Source: an uncultured Gammaproteobacteria bacterium (GTDB taxonomy: Bacteria > Pseudomonadota > Gammaproteobacteria > Eutrophobiales > Eutrophobiaceae). Taken from it: a stretch of 64,000 bases of DNA. The notes under the pieces were generated by a model that had not been told where the DNA came from, did not search any database, and saw nothing but the letters and a program-made list of their open reading frames with translations. The translations under genes were made by a program, and so were the position numbers. How positions within the stretch are numbered: position 1 is the stretch's first letter; each line of letters begins with the position of its first letter. Positions 54,730-64,000 of this stretch are shown here, in pieces. Location: assembly GCA_958295485.1 (NCBI GenBank), contig OY282354.1:1612001-1676000 (forward strand), written 5' to 3'.

Positions 54730-55425
54730 ATGACACAAGCCCCGTTCCCGGATACGCTTCTCAACGACCTGCATGAGTGTCTCGGCCCCGAAATTATCAG
54801 GGACAAGATCGAGGCCGGGCAGGTGACTATTGACGTCAGCCCGGCGGATTTACCGGAAGTGTGCCTGAAGCTACGGGACGATGAGTCCCTGGCATTCAAA
54901 CAATTATCCGATTTATGTGGTATCGATTACCTGGCTTATGGCAAGGCGGACTGGGAAACCGGGGATACGACCAGGACAGGCTTCAGCCGCGGGGTCAGTG
55001 AGGGGGTATATATCGATACCCGGGATATTGAAGATCGATTCGCGGTTGTCTATCACCTGTTGTCATTAAAACGTAACCAGCGTTTACGGGTGCGTAGTTT
55101 TGTTTCCGGCCAACCGGCGAAAATCCCTTCAGTTACCCATATTTGGGCCGGCGCCAACTGGTTCGAGCGGGAGGCATTTGACCTGTTTGGCATCCTGTTC
55201 GAGGAACATCCTGACCTGCGACGAATACTCACTGACTATGGTTTTATAGGGCATCCTTTCCGTAAGGATTTTCCGCTGGAAGGCAACGTGGAAGTTCGCT
55301 ATGACCCGGACCAGGGCCGGGTGGTGTACCAACCGGTCACGATAAAAAATCGTGTGCTGACGCCCAAGGTGATCAGGCGCGATAACCGTCACCCCGCGCC
55401 GGAAGATAAGCGCGCAGAGAATTAA
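54730..55425 (+). CDS. nuoC: NADH-quinone oxidoreductase subunit C
   Basis: This is the 30-kDa-type subunit of the peripheral arm of complex I, separate from NuoD here (fused in Escherichia coli). The 231-residue protein contains the family signature [20 protein letters not shown] around residues 148-167, followed by [19 protein letters not shown]. It has no cofactor ligands, as expected. No clear Shine-Dalgarno sequence precedes the ATG. The stop TAA overlaps the nuoD start by one base (TAATG), which points to translational coupling. The C-terminal ~20 residues ([13 protein letters not shown]) are charged and probably flexible. Confidence 0.95.
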   Translation: MTQAPFPDTLLNDLHECLGPEIIRDKIEAGQVTIDVSPADLPEVCLKLRDDESLAFKQLSDLCGIDYLAYGKADWETGDTTRTGFSRGVSEGVYIDTRDIEDRFAVVYHLLSLKRNQRLRVRSFVSGQPAKIPSVTHIWAGANWFEREAFDLFGILFEEHPDLRRILTDYGFIGHPFRKDFPLEGNVEVRYDPDQGRVVYQPVTIKNRVLTPKVIRRDNRHPAPEDKRAEN

Positions 55426-56678
55426 TGCCTGAAATCAGAAACATGACGATGAACTTCGGCCCGCAACACCCGGCGGCCCATGGAGTGTTGCGCCTGGTGC
55501 TGGAGATGGATGGGGAAGTCATCGAACGCGCCGACCCGCACATCGGCCTGCTGCATCGCGGCACGGAAAAATTAGCCGAGAGCAAGCCCTATAACCAGAG
55601 TATCGGTTACATGGACCGTCTCGATTACGTGTCCATGATGTGTAATGAACATGCCTACGTGCTGGCCATCGAGCGGTTATCAGGCGTTACCCCGCCTGTC
55701 CGGGCGCGTTATATACGAGTGATGTTCGATGAGATTACCCGCATTCTTAATCACCTCATGTGGCTGGGCGCCCATGGCCTGGATATCGGCGCCATGACCG
55801 TCTTCCTGTACTGCTTCCGCGAACGGGAAGACCTGATGGATTGCTATGAAGCGGTATCAGGCACAAGAATGCACGCGACCTATTACCGTCCCGGCGGCGT
55901 GTATCGTGACCTGCCGGCAGACATGCCGCAATACCGGGTGACTTCCAACCGTTCAGACCGGGAGGTTGCCAGGTTAAATGAAAATCGGCAGGGTTCACTC
56001 CTCGATTTTATCGAATCCTTTACGGAACGGTTCCCCGCCTGTGTCGATGAATATGAAACCTTGCTTACCGATAACCGGATCTGGAAGCAGCGCACGGTAG
56101 GGATTGGGGTCGTCGCCCCGGACCGTGCAGTGGAGCTGGGTTTTACCGGCCCCATGCTGCGTGGCTCAGGCGTGGAGTGGGACTTGCGCAAAAAACAGCC
56201 CTATGAGGTCTATGACAAGCTGAATTTCGCTATTCCCGTCGGCGTCAACGGGGACTGTTATGACCGCTATTTGGTCCGTATCGAGGAGATGCGTCAGTCA
56301 AATGCCATCGTCAAACAATGCGTGGATTGGTTGCGAAATAATCCGGGCCCGGTCATTATCGATGATCACAAATTGACCCCGCCCGCCAGGGAGGCGATGA
56401 AAGACGACATGGAATCGCTGATCCATCACTTCAAGCTGTTTACCGAAGGTTATTGCGTGCCGGAAGGGGAGGTATACGCGGCCGTGGAACACCCGAAAGG
56501 GGAGTTTGGCATTTACCTTGTCTCAGACGGCGCCAATAAGCCTTATCGTCTCAAGATACGCGCGCCGGGTTTTGTCCACCTCTCCGCCATGAATGAAATG
56601 GTGAAGGGGCATATGCTGGCTGATGTGGTTGCGGTTATTGGGACGCAGGATATTGTTTTCGGCGAAGTAGACAGATGA
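55425..56678 (+). CDS. nuoD: NADH-quinone oxidoreductase subunit D
   Basis: This is the 49-kDa-type subunit, related to the large subunit of NiFe hydrogenases, which forms the quinone-binding cavity with NuoB. The length of 417 residues is standard. Signatures are [20 protein letters not shown] near the N-terminus (His in the quinone site), [15 protein letters not shown], and the C-terminal [12 protein letters not shown]. The start overlaps the nuoC stop. The stop TGA (56676-56678) lies inside ATGA, so the ATG at 56675 overlaps it and opens an unusual frame through the repeat array that follows. In most operons nuoE follows almost immediately; here 418 nt of repeats intervene. Confidence 0.96.
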   Translation: MPEIRNMTMNFGPQHPAAHGVLRLVLEMDGEVIERADPHIGLLHRGTEKLAESKPYNQSIGYMDRLDYVSMMCNEHAYVLAIERLSGVTPPVRARYIRVMFDEITRILNHLMWLGAHGLDIGAMTVFLYCFREREDLMDCYEAVSGTRMHATYYRPGGVYRDLPADMPQYRVTSNRSDREVARLNENRQGSLLDFIESFTERFPACVDEYETLLTDNRIWKQRTVGIGVVAPDRAVELGFTGPMLRGSGVEWDLRKKQPYEVYDKLNFAIPVGVNGDCYDRYLVRIEEMRQSNAIVKQCVDWLRNNPGPVIIDDHKLTPPAREAMKDDMESLIHHFKLFTEGYCVPEGEVYAAVEHPKGEFGIYLVSDGANKPYRLKIRAPGFVHLSAMNEMVKGHMLADVVAVIGTQDIVFGEVDR

Positions 56679-57072
56679 AAACGAGCCGTTTGCCCGACTA
56701 CTTCGTTGCGCTATGCGTTTTGAATGCTCATGTATCAGCTATACACTCCGCTTCAAAACGCATACCGCGCCTCGTATTCGGACAAACGGCTCGTTTTCAT
56801 ATTTTTCCGGCGCCCGACTACTTCGTTGCGCTATGCGTTTTGAATGCTCATGTATCAGCTATACACTCCGCTTCAAAACACACGCCGCGCCTCGTATTCG
56901 AACAAACGGCTCGTTTTCATATTTTTCCGGCGCCCGACTACTTCGTTGCGCTATGTGTTTTGAATGCTCATGTATCAGCTATACACTCCGCTTCAAAGCA
57001 CACGCCGCGCCTCGTATTCGGGCAAACGGCTCGTTTTCATATTTTTCCGGCGCCCGACTACTTCGTTGCGCC
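56677..57072. repeat. 120-bp palindromic tandem repeat array inserted between nuoD and nuoE
   Basis: Three full copies of a 120-bp unit (from 56693, 56813 and 56933) and the start of a fourth (57053) are over 95% alike by eye. The first copy is bounded by perfect 16-bp inverted arms, GAAAACGAGCCGTTTG (56677-56692) and CAAACGGCTCGTTTTC (56783-56798). An inner 12-bp pair is ATGCGTTTTGAA (56713-56724) with TTCAAAACGCAT (56752-56763). The stretches between also pair partly, so one unit can fold into a long imperfect hairpin followed by ATATTTTT. This is the form of a small non-autonomous mobile or REP-like element that has multiplied in place. Because 120 is a multiple of three, two frames stay open across the array. 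Confidence 0.8.
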
Positions 57073-57096
57073 GTGTGCTTTTTCGGCAGGTGAAGA

Positions 57097-57582
57097 ATGA
57101 GCAAGAGATTATCCAGGCGCTTGCGTGCGGAAATTGATCGCTGGTTGGCGAAATTCCCGCCTGATCAAAAGCAGTCTGCCGTGCTGGCGGCCCTGCGCGA
57201 AGCGCAGCACGAAAACCGGGGTTACCTGACCACGGAGCTTATGGATGCGGTAGCCGACTACCTGGAGATGCCGCGGATCGCCGTTTACGAGGTCGCCAGC
57301 TTTTATTCCATGTTGGAGACCCGGCATTGTGGCCGTCACAGCGTGTCCGTGTGCACCAATATCTCCTGCATGTTGCGGGGCGCCTATGAAATTGTCGATC
57401 ACATTGAAAAGAAATTAGGCGTGAAAACCGGCGAAACCACCGAAGATAATCGCATCTACCTGAAAGAGGAGGAAGAATGCCTGGCCGCTTGTTGTGGCGC
57501 GCCCATGATGATGGTGGATCACAGATATTACGAAAACCTGACCACTGAATTGGTGGACGAAGTGCTGGATGGGCTGGATTGA
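57097..57582 (+). CDS. nuoE: NADH-quinone oxidoreductase subunit E
   Basis: This is the 24-kDa-type subunit of the NADH dehydrogenase module, carrying the [2Fe-2S] cluster N1a in a thioredoxin-like fold. The 161-residue protein keeps the four ligands C86 and C91 ([13 protein letters not shown]) and C128 and C132 ([13 protein letters not shown]). A helical N-terminal region contains [18 protein letters not shown] good ribosome site (AGGTGAAG) precedes the ATG. The gene follows the 120-bp repeat array, whose open frame stops at TGA 57098-57100, overlapping this ATG. The stop (57580-57582) overlaps the nuoF ATG (TGATG). Confidence 0.96.
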   Translation: MSKRLSRRLRAEIDRWLAKFPPDQKQSAVLAALREAQHENRGYLTTELMDAVADYLEMPRIAVYEVASFYSMLETRHCGRHSVSVCTNISCMLRGAYEIVDHIEKKLGVKTGETTEDNRIYLKEEEECLAACCGAPMMMVDHRYYENLTTELVDEVLDGLD

Positions 57583-58874
57583 TGAACAGGGATGCGATCA
57601 ATTTGGTTTGCTACGCCACGCTCAAGTATGAGCAGCCCTGGACCCTGGAGAATTATTACCGGGTTGATGGCTACAAGGCCTGGAAAAAAATTCTCAATGA
57701 AAAAATGTCACCAGGCGACGTGACGGCGGCAATAAAAGGCTCAGGCCTGCGCGGTCGCGGCGGCGCCGGCTTTCCCACGGGATTGAAATGGAGTTTCATG
57801 AACCCCGCTGCGCCGAACCCGAAATATGTCGTTTGCAATTCCGATGAAAGTGAACCGGGCACTTGTAAAGATCGTGACATCCTTCGTTTTAACCCGCACT
57901 CCCTGGTCGAAGGTATGGCCATCGCCTGCTATGCCATGGGCGCTTCGGTGGGTTACAACTATATACGCGGCGAGTTTATGGATGAGCCTTACAAGCGCTT
58001 TGAAAATGCCTTGCAAGAGGCCTATGACGAAGGTTTGGTGGGCAGGAATATTTTGGGTTCGGGAATAGACATCGATATCCATGCCACCTTAGGCGCCGGC
58101 GCTTATATCTGTGGTGAAGAAACGGCGTTATTGGAATCACTGGAAGGCAAACCGGGCAAACCGCGGTTCAAACCCCCGTTTCCCGCGCAATACGGTTTAT
58201 ATGGCAAGCCCACGACCGTTAATAACACCGAGAGTTTTTGCTCGGCGCCGACGATCATGCTGAAAGGGGCGCAATGGTTTGCGGAGCTTGGCGTAGAGAA
58301 CAGCGGCGGGACCAAGTGTTTTTCCGTAAGCGGCCACGTGGAGAAGCCGGGTAATTTTGAAGTCCCCATGGGCCTGCCGTTCAAGGATTTATTGGAACTG
58401 GCCGGCGGCGTGTGGAAAGGCCGGAAATTGAAAGCAGTGATCCCCGGCGGTTCATCCGTGCAGGTGGTGCCGGGCGAGATCATGCTGCAAGCCAATATGG
58501 ATTACGATTCCTTGCGGGCTGCGGGGTCAGCGATTGGTTCCGGCGCCGTCGTCGTGATGGATGAGACCACCTGCATGGTCAGGATGCTGAGGCGTATTTC
58601 CCGATTTTATTTTGCCGAATCCTGCGGTCAATGCACGCCGTGTCGTGAAGGAACCGGCTGGTTATATCGCATGTTATGTTGCATCATCGATGGCCGGGGG
58701 CGTGAGGAAGATATGGCTAAGTTGGTTGACGTGGCAAACAAGATTGAAGGCCGAACCATTTGCGCGCTGGGCGATGCCGCGGCCTGGCCGGTGCAGAGTT
58801 TTCTTAAACACTACCGCGAGGAATTTGAATACATGATTGAAAACAAGGGTCGCAGCATTGTTGAAACCCTTTAA
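57582..58874 (+). CDS. nuoF: NADH-quinone oxidoreductase subunit F
   Basis: This is the 51-kDa-type subunit that oxidises NADH, holding FMN and the [4Fe-4S] cluster N3. The 430-residue protein has the NADH/FMN glycine-rich loop [15 protein letters not shown] (~58-72), the second signature [20 protein letters not shown] (~173-192), and N3 ligands C348, C351 and C354 ([15 protein letters not shown]) with C394 ([13 protein letters not shown]). ATG 57582 is preferred over an in-frame TTG one codon earlier; the ATG overlaps the nuoE stop, as often seen in this operon. Length is normal for the family. Only 47 nt separate it from nuoG. Confidence 0.96.
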   Translation: MNRDAINLVCYATLKYEQPWTLENYYRVDGYKAWKKILNEKMSPGDVTAAIKGSGLRGRGGAGFPTGLKWSFMNPAAPNPKYVVCNSDESEPGTCKDRDILRFNPHSLVEGMAIACYAMGASVGYNYIRGEFMDEPYKRFENALQEAYDEGLVGRNILGSGIDIDIHATLGAGAYICGEETALLESLEGKPGKPRFKPPFPAQYGLYGKPTTVNNTESFCSAPTIMLKGAQWFAELGVENSGGTKCFSVSGHVEKPGNFEVPMGLPFKDLLELAGGVWKGRKLKAVIPGGSSVQVVPGEIMLQANMDYDSLRAAGSAIGSGAVVVMDETTCMVRMLRRISRFYFAESCGQCTPCREGTGWLYRMLCCIIDGRGREEDMAKLVDVANKIEGRTICALGDAAAWPVQSFLKHYREEFEYMIENKGRSIVETL

Positions 58875-58921
58875 CGCCCCTGGCAAGGGGGTTAAGAGGG
58901 TTAAAGGTTTTAAAAAAACAG

Positions 58922-61297
58922 ATGACTGATAATCACTTTACAATTGAAATCGACGGTAAGGAAGTCAGGGCCGAACCGGGTCAGATGCTTATCGAGGTGA
59001 CCGACGAGACCGGTCACTACGTGCCGCGATTTTGCTATCACCACAAACTGACCGTCGCCGCCAATTGCAGGATGTGTTTAGTGGAAGTGGAGAAGGCGGC
59101 CAAGCCCTTGCCGGCCTGCGCAACGCCCGTCATGAATGGCATGAAGGTCCATACAAGGTCCCAACTGGCGCTGGAAGCGCAAAAATCAGTCATGGAATTT
59201 TTATTGATCAATCATCCCCTGGATTGTCCCATTTGCGATCAAGGTGGTGAATGTGAATTACAGGACCTGGCCATGGGGTACGGCAGGGACGTGTCCCGTT
59301 ACCAGGAAAAGAAGCGCGTCGTAAACGACAAAAACATCGGCCCCCTGGTACGGACGGATATGACCCGTTGTATCCACTGCACCCGCTGTGTGCGGTTTGG
59401 TGAGGAAATTGCCGGTTTACGGGAGCTGGGCGCAACCGGTCGCGGTGAGTTCATGGAGATCGGCACCTATATAGAGAAGAGCATGACCTCCGAGTTATCC
59501 GGCAACGTGATTGACCTGTGTCCGGTCGGCGCGTTGACCTCCAAGCCGTTCCGGTATTCCGCGCGCACCTGGGAAATGACCCAACGGGGGGGCATCGCAG
59601 CCCATGACGCAGTGGGGTCGAATATCCACTTTCACGTAAAAGGCGATCGGGTCAAACGGGTAGTTCCCGCAGAAAATGAAGCGATCAATGAAATCTGGTT
59701 GTCGGACCGGGACAGGTTCAGTTATGAAGGCTTGTACTCCGATGCACGTTTGACCACGCCCATGCTGAAAGATAACGGCAGTTGGCGGGAAGTTGACTGG
59801 GAAACGGCGTTCGACTTCGTAAAAGATAAATTAGGCGCGATCATTGCCGGGCGCGGGGCGGATAAAATCGGCGCGCTGGTTTCCCCTTCAGCCACGTCGG
59901 AAGAGCTTTATCTGGCGCAAAAGTTCATGCGGGGCCTGGGCTCGAATAATATCGACCATCGTCTGCGCCAAACGGATTTCAGCGACCAGGACGTAGCGCC
60001 GGCGTACCCCGGTCTGGGGTTATCCATCCCGGAGATCGAACAACTCAACTCGGCATTGATCGTCGGTGGCTTCCCCCGCAAGGATCAACCCATCATAAAT
60101 CATCGATTGCGTAAAGCTGTCCTGGCCGGCGCCGGCGTGATGGTGGTTAATCCGATTGATTTCGATTTCAACTACGACCTTACTCATAAATGTATTGCTT
60201 CATCAGCAAAACTGGGCAATGAACTGGCTGCCATTTTGAAAGTCGCCGCCGGCAGGACGGGTAAAGATGCAGGTTCAAGGCAGTTGCGAGCGAGGGTCAG
60301 ACCGGGAAAGCGCCATAAAGACATTGCCGATGCGCTTATCCGGGCCGACAGGTCAGCCGTATTCATCGGTAGCCTGGCTGCGTCTCACCCGCAGTTATCC
60401 CTGCTTCGTTATTTGTCCGGGACCTTGGCGGAATACACCGACAGCAGTTTTGGGTATTCAGGTGACGGGGCGAACAGCGCCGGGGCCTGGCTGGTCGGGG
60501 CCGTGCCGCACAGGATGCCGGGCGCGGGAAATATCCGGGCCGGCGGATTAAACGTCGATGACATGTTGAGAAACAGGATGGCGGGTTACCTGCTGTTGAA
60601 TGCCGAGCCGGAGTTCGATTTTTTTGACGGCAAGCTGGCGCGGGACGCCATTTCTGCCGCAGACTGTGTGGTGTCAATCACTGGATACAGAACAAAAGCG
60701 GCGGAGGACTATGCTGATGTGTTATTGCCCATGGCCTTGTATGCGGAAAACGAAGGTTCATACCTGAACATCGAGGGTCGGCAACAATCTTTTACCGCGG
60801 TTGTATCACCACTTGGGGAGGCGCGGCCTGCCTGGAAAATACTGCGCGTCCTGGCAAACAAGTTTGAACTTCCCGGCTTCAACCATGCAGAAATCGGCGA
60901 TATTCAAAAAGAGCTGCCTGATGCAGTAGAGGATAATCAATCAGGCAACATGGGCGCCTGGCAAGCTCCTGAAGCAATAGAGACGGGTGACGATGCGCTG
61001 TACCGTATAGGCTATATCCCCATGAATTCCGTTGACGCCATGGTGCGACATGCGCCGGCATTACAGCAAACCGTGGATGTCGCTGATGGGGCTGCCCACA
61101 TCAATTCTGCCATGGCGACCAGGTTAGGCGTGGCCGGGCAGGAGAGTATCGAGGTTGCCGGCCAGGATGCCGGCGTGAAGCTGCCACTGAATATCGATGA
61201 CTCCGTAGCGGACGATTGTGTGTTGATACATGGCGCGCATATCAATACCGGCAAGCTGGGGCCCTTGATTGGCGTGGTGTCGATTACAAGGGCTTAA
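58922..61297 (+). CDS. nuoG: NADH-quinone oxidoreductase subunit G
   Basis: This is the 75-kDa-type iron-sulfur subunit of complex I, 791 residues. The N-terminal ferredoxin-like part holds [2Fe-2S] ligands C38, C49, C52 and C66. Cluster N5 has H98, C102, C105 and C111 ([14 protein letters not shown]). Cluster N4 has C150, C153, C156 and C200 ([11 protein letters not shown] and CPVGAL). The rest is a molybdopterin-oxidoreductase-like domain without obvious cofactor function, as usual for NuoG. I saw no additional four-cysteine N7 motif after residue 200. The 47-nt spacer before it contains three GGGTTAA-like repeats and an A-run, but no ideal ribosome site. It ends TAA 3 nt before the nuoH start. 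Confidence 0.95.
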   Translation: MTDNHFTIEIDGKEVRAEPGQMLIEVTDETGHYVPRFCYHHKLTVAANCRMCLVEVEKAAKPLPACATPVMNGMKVHTRSQLALEAQKSVMEFLLINHPLDCPICDQGGECELQDLAMGYGRDVSRYQEKKRVVNDKNIGPLVRTDMTRCIHCTRCVRFGEEIAGLRELGATGRGEFMEIGTYIEKSMTSELSGNVIDLCPVGALTSKPFRYSARTWEMTQRGGIAAHDAVGSNIHFHVKGDRVKRVVPAENEAINEIWLSDRDRFSYEGLYSDARLTTPMLKDNGSWREVDWETAFDFVKDKLGAIIAGRGADKIGALVSPSATSEELYLAQKFMRGLGSNNIDHRLRQTDFSDQDVAPAYPGLGLSIPEIEQLNSALIVGGFPRKDQPIINHRLRKAVLAGAGVMVVNPIDFDFNYDLTHKCIASSAKLGNELAAILKVAAGRTGKDAGSRQLRARVRPGKRHKDIADALIRADRSAVFIGSLAASHPQLSLLRYLSGTLAEYTDSSFGYSGDGANSAGAWLVGAVPHRMPGAGNIRAGGLNVDDMLRNRMAGYLLLNAEPEFDFFDGKLARDAISAADCVVSITGYRTKAAEDYADVLLPMALYAENEGSYLNIEGRQQSFTAVVSPLGEARPAWKILRVLANKFELPGFNHAEIGDIQKELPDAVEDNQSGNMGAWQAPEAIETGDDALYRIGYIPMNSVDAMVRHAPALQQTVDVADGAAHINSAMATRLGVAGQESIEVAGQDAGVKLPLNIDDSVADDCVLIHGAHINTGKLGPLIGVVSITRA

Positions 61298-61299
61298 TC

Positions 61300-62418
61300 G
61301 TGTTTGAATATCTGTTTGACGCCATCAGAGACGGTATTTTAGCGCCCGTCGTCGCCATGGTCGCGCCGGCCGGTTATGAAAGTTACACGCTTTACACCCT
61401 GGAAACATTGGTAAAGATCCTGGCCATATTGATCCCCCTGCTACTCAGCGTCCTCTATCTTACCTACGCAGAGCGCCGGATCATCGGTCTTATCCAGTGC
61501 CGAATCGGGCCGAACAGGGTCGGTTTTTTTGGTCGTCGGGTTTGGGGCCTGGGGCAGCCCATCGCCGATGCGGTCAAACTTCTCTTCAAGGAAATCATTA
61601 TTCCGACAGGGGCGAACAAACGTCTGTTCATCATTGCCCCACTGTTGTCCGTCGCGCCGTCTTTAGCGGCCTGGGCCGTTGTGCCGTTTGACGATACCCT
61701 GGTACTGGCTGACATCAATGCCGGTTTGTTGTATATCCTTGCGCTTACGTCATTGGCTGTTTACGGCGTCATCATTGCGGGCTGGGCGTCGAATTCCAAG
61801 TATGCCTTCCTGGGCGCCATGCGTTCAGCCGCGCAGATCGTCGCTTATGAAATTGCCATGGGCTTTGCGCTGGTGTGTGTGCTGATCGCCGCCGGCAGCC
61901 TGAACCTGGGAGAGATTATTTCTTCGCAAAGCGGCAGCATCCTGCACTGGTTCTGGTTGCCCCTGCTGCCGATTTTTCTGGTTTATTTCATCTCAGGGGT
62001 GGCAGAGACCAACCGCGCGCCGTTCGATGTCGCCGAAGGCGAATCTGAAATCGTCGCGGGGTTTCACGTCGAGTACGGCGGCATGGCATTCTCCATTTTC
62101 TTTATGGCGGAATACGCCAACATGATATTGATTTCCGTCCTGACGGCGGTCCTGTTCTGTGGCGGCTGGCTGTCCCCCTTTCAGGGCTTGCCGCTGATTG
62201 GCGCCATACCCTATATCAGTGAGCCGAGCATATTATGGCTGTTAATTAAAACCTCGGTATTTTTATTCTTGTTTCTATGGTTCAGGGCGACCTTTCCCCG
62301 TTATAGGTACGACCAGATCATGCGCTTGGGTTGGAAGGTGTTTTTACCTATTACCATTGTCTGGATCGTTGTCATAGCCGGCATGGTGGTTGCCCGAGTC
62401 CCCCCCTGGTTCAGTTGA
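61300..62418 (+). CDS. nuoH: NADH-quinone oxidoreductase subunit H
   Basis: This membrane subunit docks the peripheral arm and closes the quinone chamber. The start is taken as GTG 61300 ([12 protein letters not shown]), 2 nt after the nuoG stop, with AAGGG about 9 nt upstream. An upstream in-frame start at 61216 would overlap nuoG by 82 nt and add 28 hydrophilic residues foreign to the family. The 372-residue product has about eight to nine transmembrane helices. The conserved motif [20 protein letters not shown] and the following [20 protein letters not shown] mark the charged loop near the quinone site. [20 protein letters not shown] is the other family signature. Confidence 0.95.
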   Translation: MFEYLFDAIRDGILAPVVAMVAPAGYESYTLYTLETLVKILAILIPLLLSVLYLTYAERRIIGLIQCRIGPNRVGFFGRRVWGLGQPIADAVKLLFKEIIIPTGANKRLFIIAPLLSVAPSLAAWAVVPFDDTLVLADINAGLLYILALTSLAVYGVIIAGWASNSKYAFLGAMRSAAQIVAYEIAMGFALVCVLIAAGSLNLGEIISSQSGSILHWFWLPLLPIFLVYFISGVAETNRAPFDVAEGESEIVAGFHVEYGGMAFSIFFMAEYANMILISVLTAVLFCGGWLSPFQGLPLIGAIPYISEPSILWLLIKTSVFLFLFLWFRATFPRYRYDQIMRLGWKVFLPITIVWIVVIAGMVVARVPPWFS

Positions 62419-62467
62419 ATGCCATGAGCACGCGCCGCAAAAAAATAAACCGACTGGATTTCACCCT

Positions 62468-62555
62468 CGCAGGGGCAAGCCCTCGCGCCGGCCCTGAGCA
62501 ATGCCGGCGCGCGCCAACGGAGGGGGGATATTCCTGTCCCCTGGTTGCCCCTGCG
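62468..62555. repeat. Nested inverted repeats between nuoH and nuoI
   Basis: An outer 11-bp perfect pair, CGCAGGGGCAA (62468-62478) with TTGCCCCTGCG (62545-62555), encloses an inner 9-bp perfect pair, CGCGCCGGC (62484-62492) with GCCGGCGCG (62503-62511). The whole 153-nt gap between the genes can fold into a strong hairpin. The GGTTGCCC motif recurs between nuoI and nuoJ (63084 and 63134), so this is probably a dispersed palindromic repeat that has settled within the operon; it may shape mRNA stability. Confidence 0.6.
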
Positions 62556-62571
62556 GGTCGGAGATAAGCCA

Positions 62572-63060
62572 ATGCAAAAAATAAAAGATTATTTTCAGAG
62601 TCTCTTGCTGTGGGAATTGCTGAAAGGACTGCGCCTGACGGGACGCTACCTGTTCAAGCGCAAAATTACCGTGCAATATCCTGAGGAGAAGACCCCCCAA
62701 TCATATCGTTTTCGGGGGCTGCATGCGCTTCGCCGTTATCCGAACGGCGAAGAGCGCTGTATCGCGTGCAAATTATGCGAGGCGGTTTGTCCGGCCGTGG
62801 CCATTACCATTGAATCGGAAGAGCGGGATGACGGCACGCGCAGGACTACCCGCTACGATATAGATTTAACAAAGTGTATTTTTTGCGGGTTTTGTGAAGA
62901 ATCATGCCCGGTGGATTCCATTGTCGAAACGCGCATATACGAATATCACGGCGAAAAACGCGGCGACCTGCTGATGACGAAACAAAAATTACTGGAAGTA
63001 GGGGACATGGCGGAAGACCAGATTGCAGAAGACCGGGCAAGGGAAGCCATGTACAGGTGA
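62572..63060 (+). CDS. nuoI: NADH-quinone oxidoreductase subunit I
   Basis: This ferredoxin-type subunit (TYKY/23-kDa) carries the two [4Fe-4S] clusters N6a and N6b. The start is ATG 62572 ([19 protein letters not shown]) with GGAG 11-14 nt upstream. A possible TTG start at 62545 lies inside the repeat and is rejected. The 162-residue protein has an amphipathic N-terminal helix, C63-x2-C66-x2-C69-x3-C73 ([12 protein letters not shown]) and C102-x2-C105-x2-C108-x3-C112 ([12 protein letters not shown]). Length and spacing are normal. Repeat-rich gaps flank it on both sides, unlike the rest of the operon. Confidence 0.96.
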   Translation: MQKIKDYFQSLLLWELLKGLRLTGRYLFKRKITVQYPEEKTPQSYRFRGLHALRRYPNGEERCIACKLCEAVCPAVAITIESEERDDGTRRTTRYDIDLTKCIFCGFCEESCPVDSIVETRIYEYHGEKRGDLLMTKQKLLEVGDMAEDQIAEDRAREAMYR

Positions 63061-63245
63061 GCGCCATAATGACGCCCCCCTGTGGTTGCCCCTGTATCGG
63101 GTGGTAGCGATGTATCGTAAGGGCAATCCCCATGGTTGCCCTGTATCAGGTGATGGCGATATATCATTTTGGCAGGCGCGGGGTCTGTCTTTACGGGGGT
63201 GGTTATGTTGAACAGGAACGAAAAACGAAAAACTGGAAACTGAAA
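63061..63245. repeat. Repeat-rich spacer between nuoI and nuoJ
   Basis: Two direct copies of a ~33-nt unit, GGTTGCCC(C)TGTATC..GGTG..GCGAT.TATC, lie at 63084-63116 and 63134-63165 (period 50). Between them AGGGCAA (63120-63126) and TTGCCCT (63136-63142) form a 7-bp hairpin. The stretch just before nuoJ is a purine-rich series of GAAAAAC/GGAAACT words. An open frame into nuoJ runs through this region from 63132, but its extra residues do not fit NuoJ. Confidence 0.55.
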
Positions 63246-63914
63246 ATGTTGGAGCAGGTTGTTTTTTACATTTTTGGGGCGGTGTTGGTGACCTCGGCCG
63301 GCATGGTGGTCACGGTGCGCAACCCGGTCCACGCCGCGCTTTTCCTGGTGCTGGCATTCTTTTGCAGCGCGGCCATCTGGTTGCTACTGCAAGCGGAGTT
63401 CCTGGCTATCGTATTGGTGCTGGTTTACGTCGGCGCCGTGATGGTGTTGTTCCTGTTCGTAGTGATGATGCTGAATATCAACCTGGCCCCGCTGCGGGAA
63501 GGTTTTGCCGGGTTTTTACCCGTCGGCTTGTTCGTCGCCGCCTTGATGTTGACTGCCATGGGATTGATTGTCAGCTCCGACCACGTTTTGCCGGGGCTAC
63601 CCCCGGCGGCGGCTCAACCCCCGATCGATGCCGCTAATACCGAACTGTTAGGCAAGACCTTGTTTACTGAATATCTTTATCCCTTCGAAATCGCCGGCGC
63701 CATCCTGCTGGTCGCCATTATCGCTGCGATCAGTCTGACCATGCGTAAACCGGCGGCGCAACGCACGCCAAAACCGGAGAAGCAGGTTGTTGTCAAGCGC
63801 GATACGCGGGTGCGTCTCGTCAACATGGAGTCCGCAAGTCCCCCTGAGAAGGGGGATTCAGGGGGTTTAAGTCAGAGGTCGCAAGGGGGGAAACAGGGAG
63901 ACAACAGTGATTGA
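63246..63914 (+). CDS. nuoJ: NADH-quinone oxidoreductase subunit J
   Basis: This membrane subunit of complex I contains the transmembrane helix that rearranges during coupling. ATG 63246 (MLEQVVFYIFGAVLV) gives a normal N-terminus. An in-frame start at 63132 would add 38 hydrophilic residues from the repeat spacer. The 222-residue product has about five transmembrane helices, with the family segment EFLAIVLVLVYVGAVMVLFLF (~57-77). The C-terminal tail after ~residue 195 is hydrophilic (ESASPPEKGDSGG, SQGGKQGDNSD) and is encoded by a hairpin repeat (63839-63865), so the protein has been lengthened compared with ~185-200 residues usual in relatives. The stop overlaps nuoK by 8 nt. Confidence 0.94.
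   Translation: MLEQVVFYIFGAVLVTSAGMVVTVRNPVHAALFLVLAFFCSAAIWLLLQAEFLAIVLVLVYVGAVMVLFLFVVMMLNINLAPLREGFAGFLPVGLFVAALMLTAMGLIVSSDHVLPGLPPAAAQPPIDAANTELLGKTLFTEYLYPFEIAGAILLVAIIAAISLTMRKPAAQRTPKPEKQVVVKRDTRVRLVNMESASPPEKGDSGGLSQRSQGGKQGDNSD
63839..63865. repeat. Hairpin repeat inside the 3' end of nuoJ
   Basis: TCCCCC (63839-63844) pairs with GGGGGA (63851-63856). Alternatively CCCCCTGA (63840-63847) pairs with TCAGGGGG (63858-63865). Two mutually exclusive hairpins are possible. The repeat is translated as part of the NuoJ tail and lies ~40 nt before the nuoK start, where it could influence coupling. Confidence 0.5.
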
Positions 63915-64000
63915 GCTTACCGAAGTCCTGGTCTTAGCCGCGTTGCTCTTCTGTATCAGTGTGGCGGGCATTTTCATCAACAGGAAAAACGTCATCATTT
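63907..64000 (+). CDS. nuoK: NADH-quinone oxidoreductase subunit K (5' part, cut by window end)
   Basis: This small membrane antiporter-like subunit of complex I follows nuoJ in the conserved order. Only the first ~31 codons are in the window. GTG 63907 starts VIELTEVLVLAALLFCISVA and then GIFINRKNVII, which fits the first transmembrane helix and the RRN-type turn of NuoK. GGGAGA 5-10 nt upstream is a plausible ribosome site. It overlaps the nuoJ stop by 8 nt. Confidence 0.88.
   Translation, partial: MIELTEVLVLAALLFCISVAGIFINRKNVII

Noticed and set aside
56675-57100. 141-residue repetitive protein between nuoD and nuoE as a normal gene
   Set aside because: It is built from a palindromic repeat and a second frame is equally open, so coding capacity follows from the 120-bp period. 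Kept as a finding because of its overlaps, not as a gene.
61216-61299. Longer NuoH starting at 61216
   Set aside because: It would overlap nuoG by 82 nt and add a hydrophilic stretch foreign to NuoH. GTG 61300 has a ribosome site and the usual position after the nuoG stop.
63132-63245. Longer NuoJ starting at 63132
   Set aside because: The added residues are encoded by the repeat spacer and do not resemble the hydrophobic NuoJ N-terminus at 63246.

Overview
The window looks like a piece of a proteobacterial chromosome, most likely gammaproteobacterial. The evidence is a collinear nuoA-B-C-D-E-F-G-H-I-J-K operon with separate NuoC and NuoD, plus a type V (autotransporter) outer-membrane barrel, which implies a Gram-negative envelope. 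I cannot name the genus. No tRNA, rRNA or CRISPR array was seen.

Region 1 (1-46788) is almost one gene. It is an uninterrupted frame that encodes, from the signal-peptide start at 313, a protein of about 15,491 residues. The layout is signal peptide, about 125 Calx-beta-type modules of ~113 residues (several interleaved sequence classes), one cysteine-containing module of another kind, a putative-Ig (He_PIG-like) module, a last Calx-beta-like module, a conserved helix, a 13-residue-period Ala/Gly/Thr linker and a C-terminal autotransporter-type beta-barrel. Region 2 (46789-53554) carries a compact paralogue of about 2,102 residues with the same ends and far fewer modules. The ~200 bp in front of each gene are near-identical copies. 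Both copies contain a run of exactly 17 C between an upstream ATG and the signal-peptide ATG, followed by a short fossil of a Calx-beta N-terminus whose stop overlaps the real start codon. This has the form of a phase-variable pair of giant surface adhesins, and it is the most interesting system in the window.

Region 3 (53555-53850) is intergenic. It holds an inverted repeat, what looks like a decayed scrap of an IS21-type istB gene, a weak terminator-like hairpin, and a TATAAT box so close to nuoA that the operon transcript may be leaderless.

Region 4 (53851-64000) is the respiratory complex I operon, nuoA to the first ~31 codons of nuoK. The subunits keep the expected Fe-S cluster ligands and are tightly packed, often with overlapping stop and start codons. 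The exceptions are places where repeats have entered: three-plus copies of a 120-bp palindromic repeat between nuoD and nuoE, hairpin-rich gaps around nuoI, and a hairpin repeat inside the 3' end of nuoJ. The 120-bp array keeps an open frame whose start overlaps the nuoD stop and whose stop overlaps the nuoE start.
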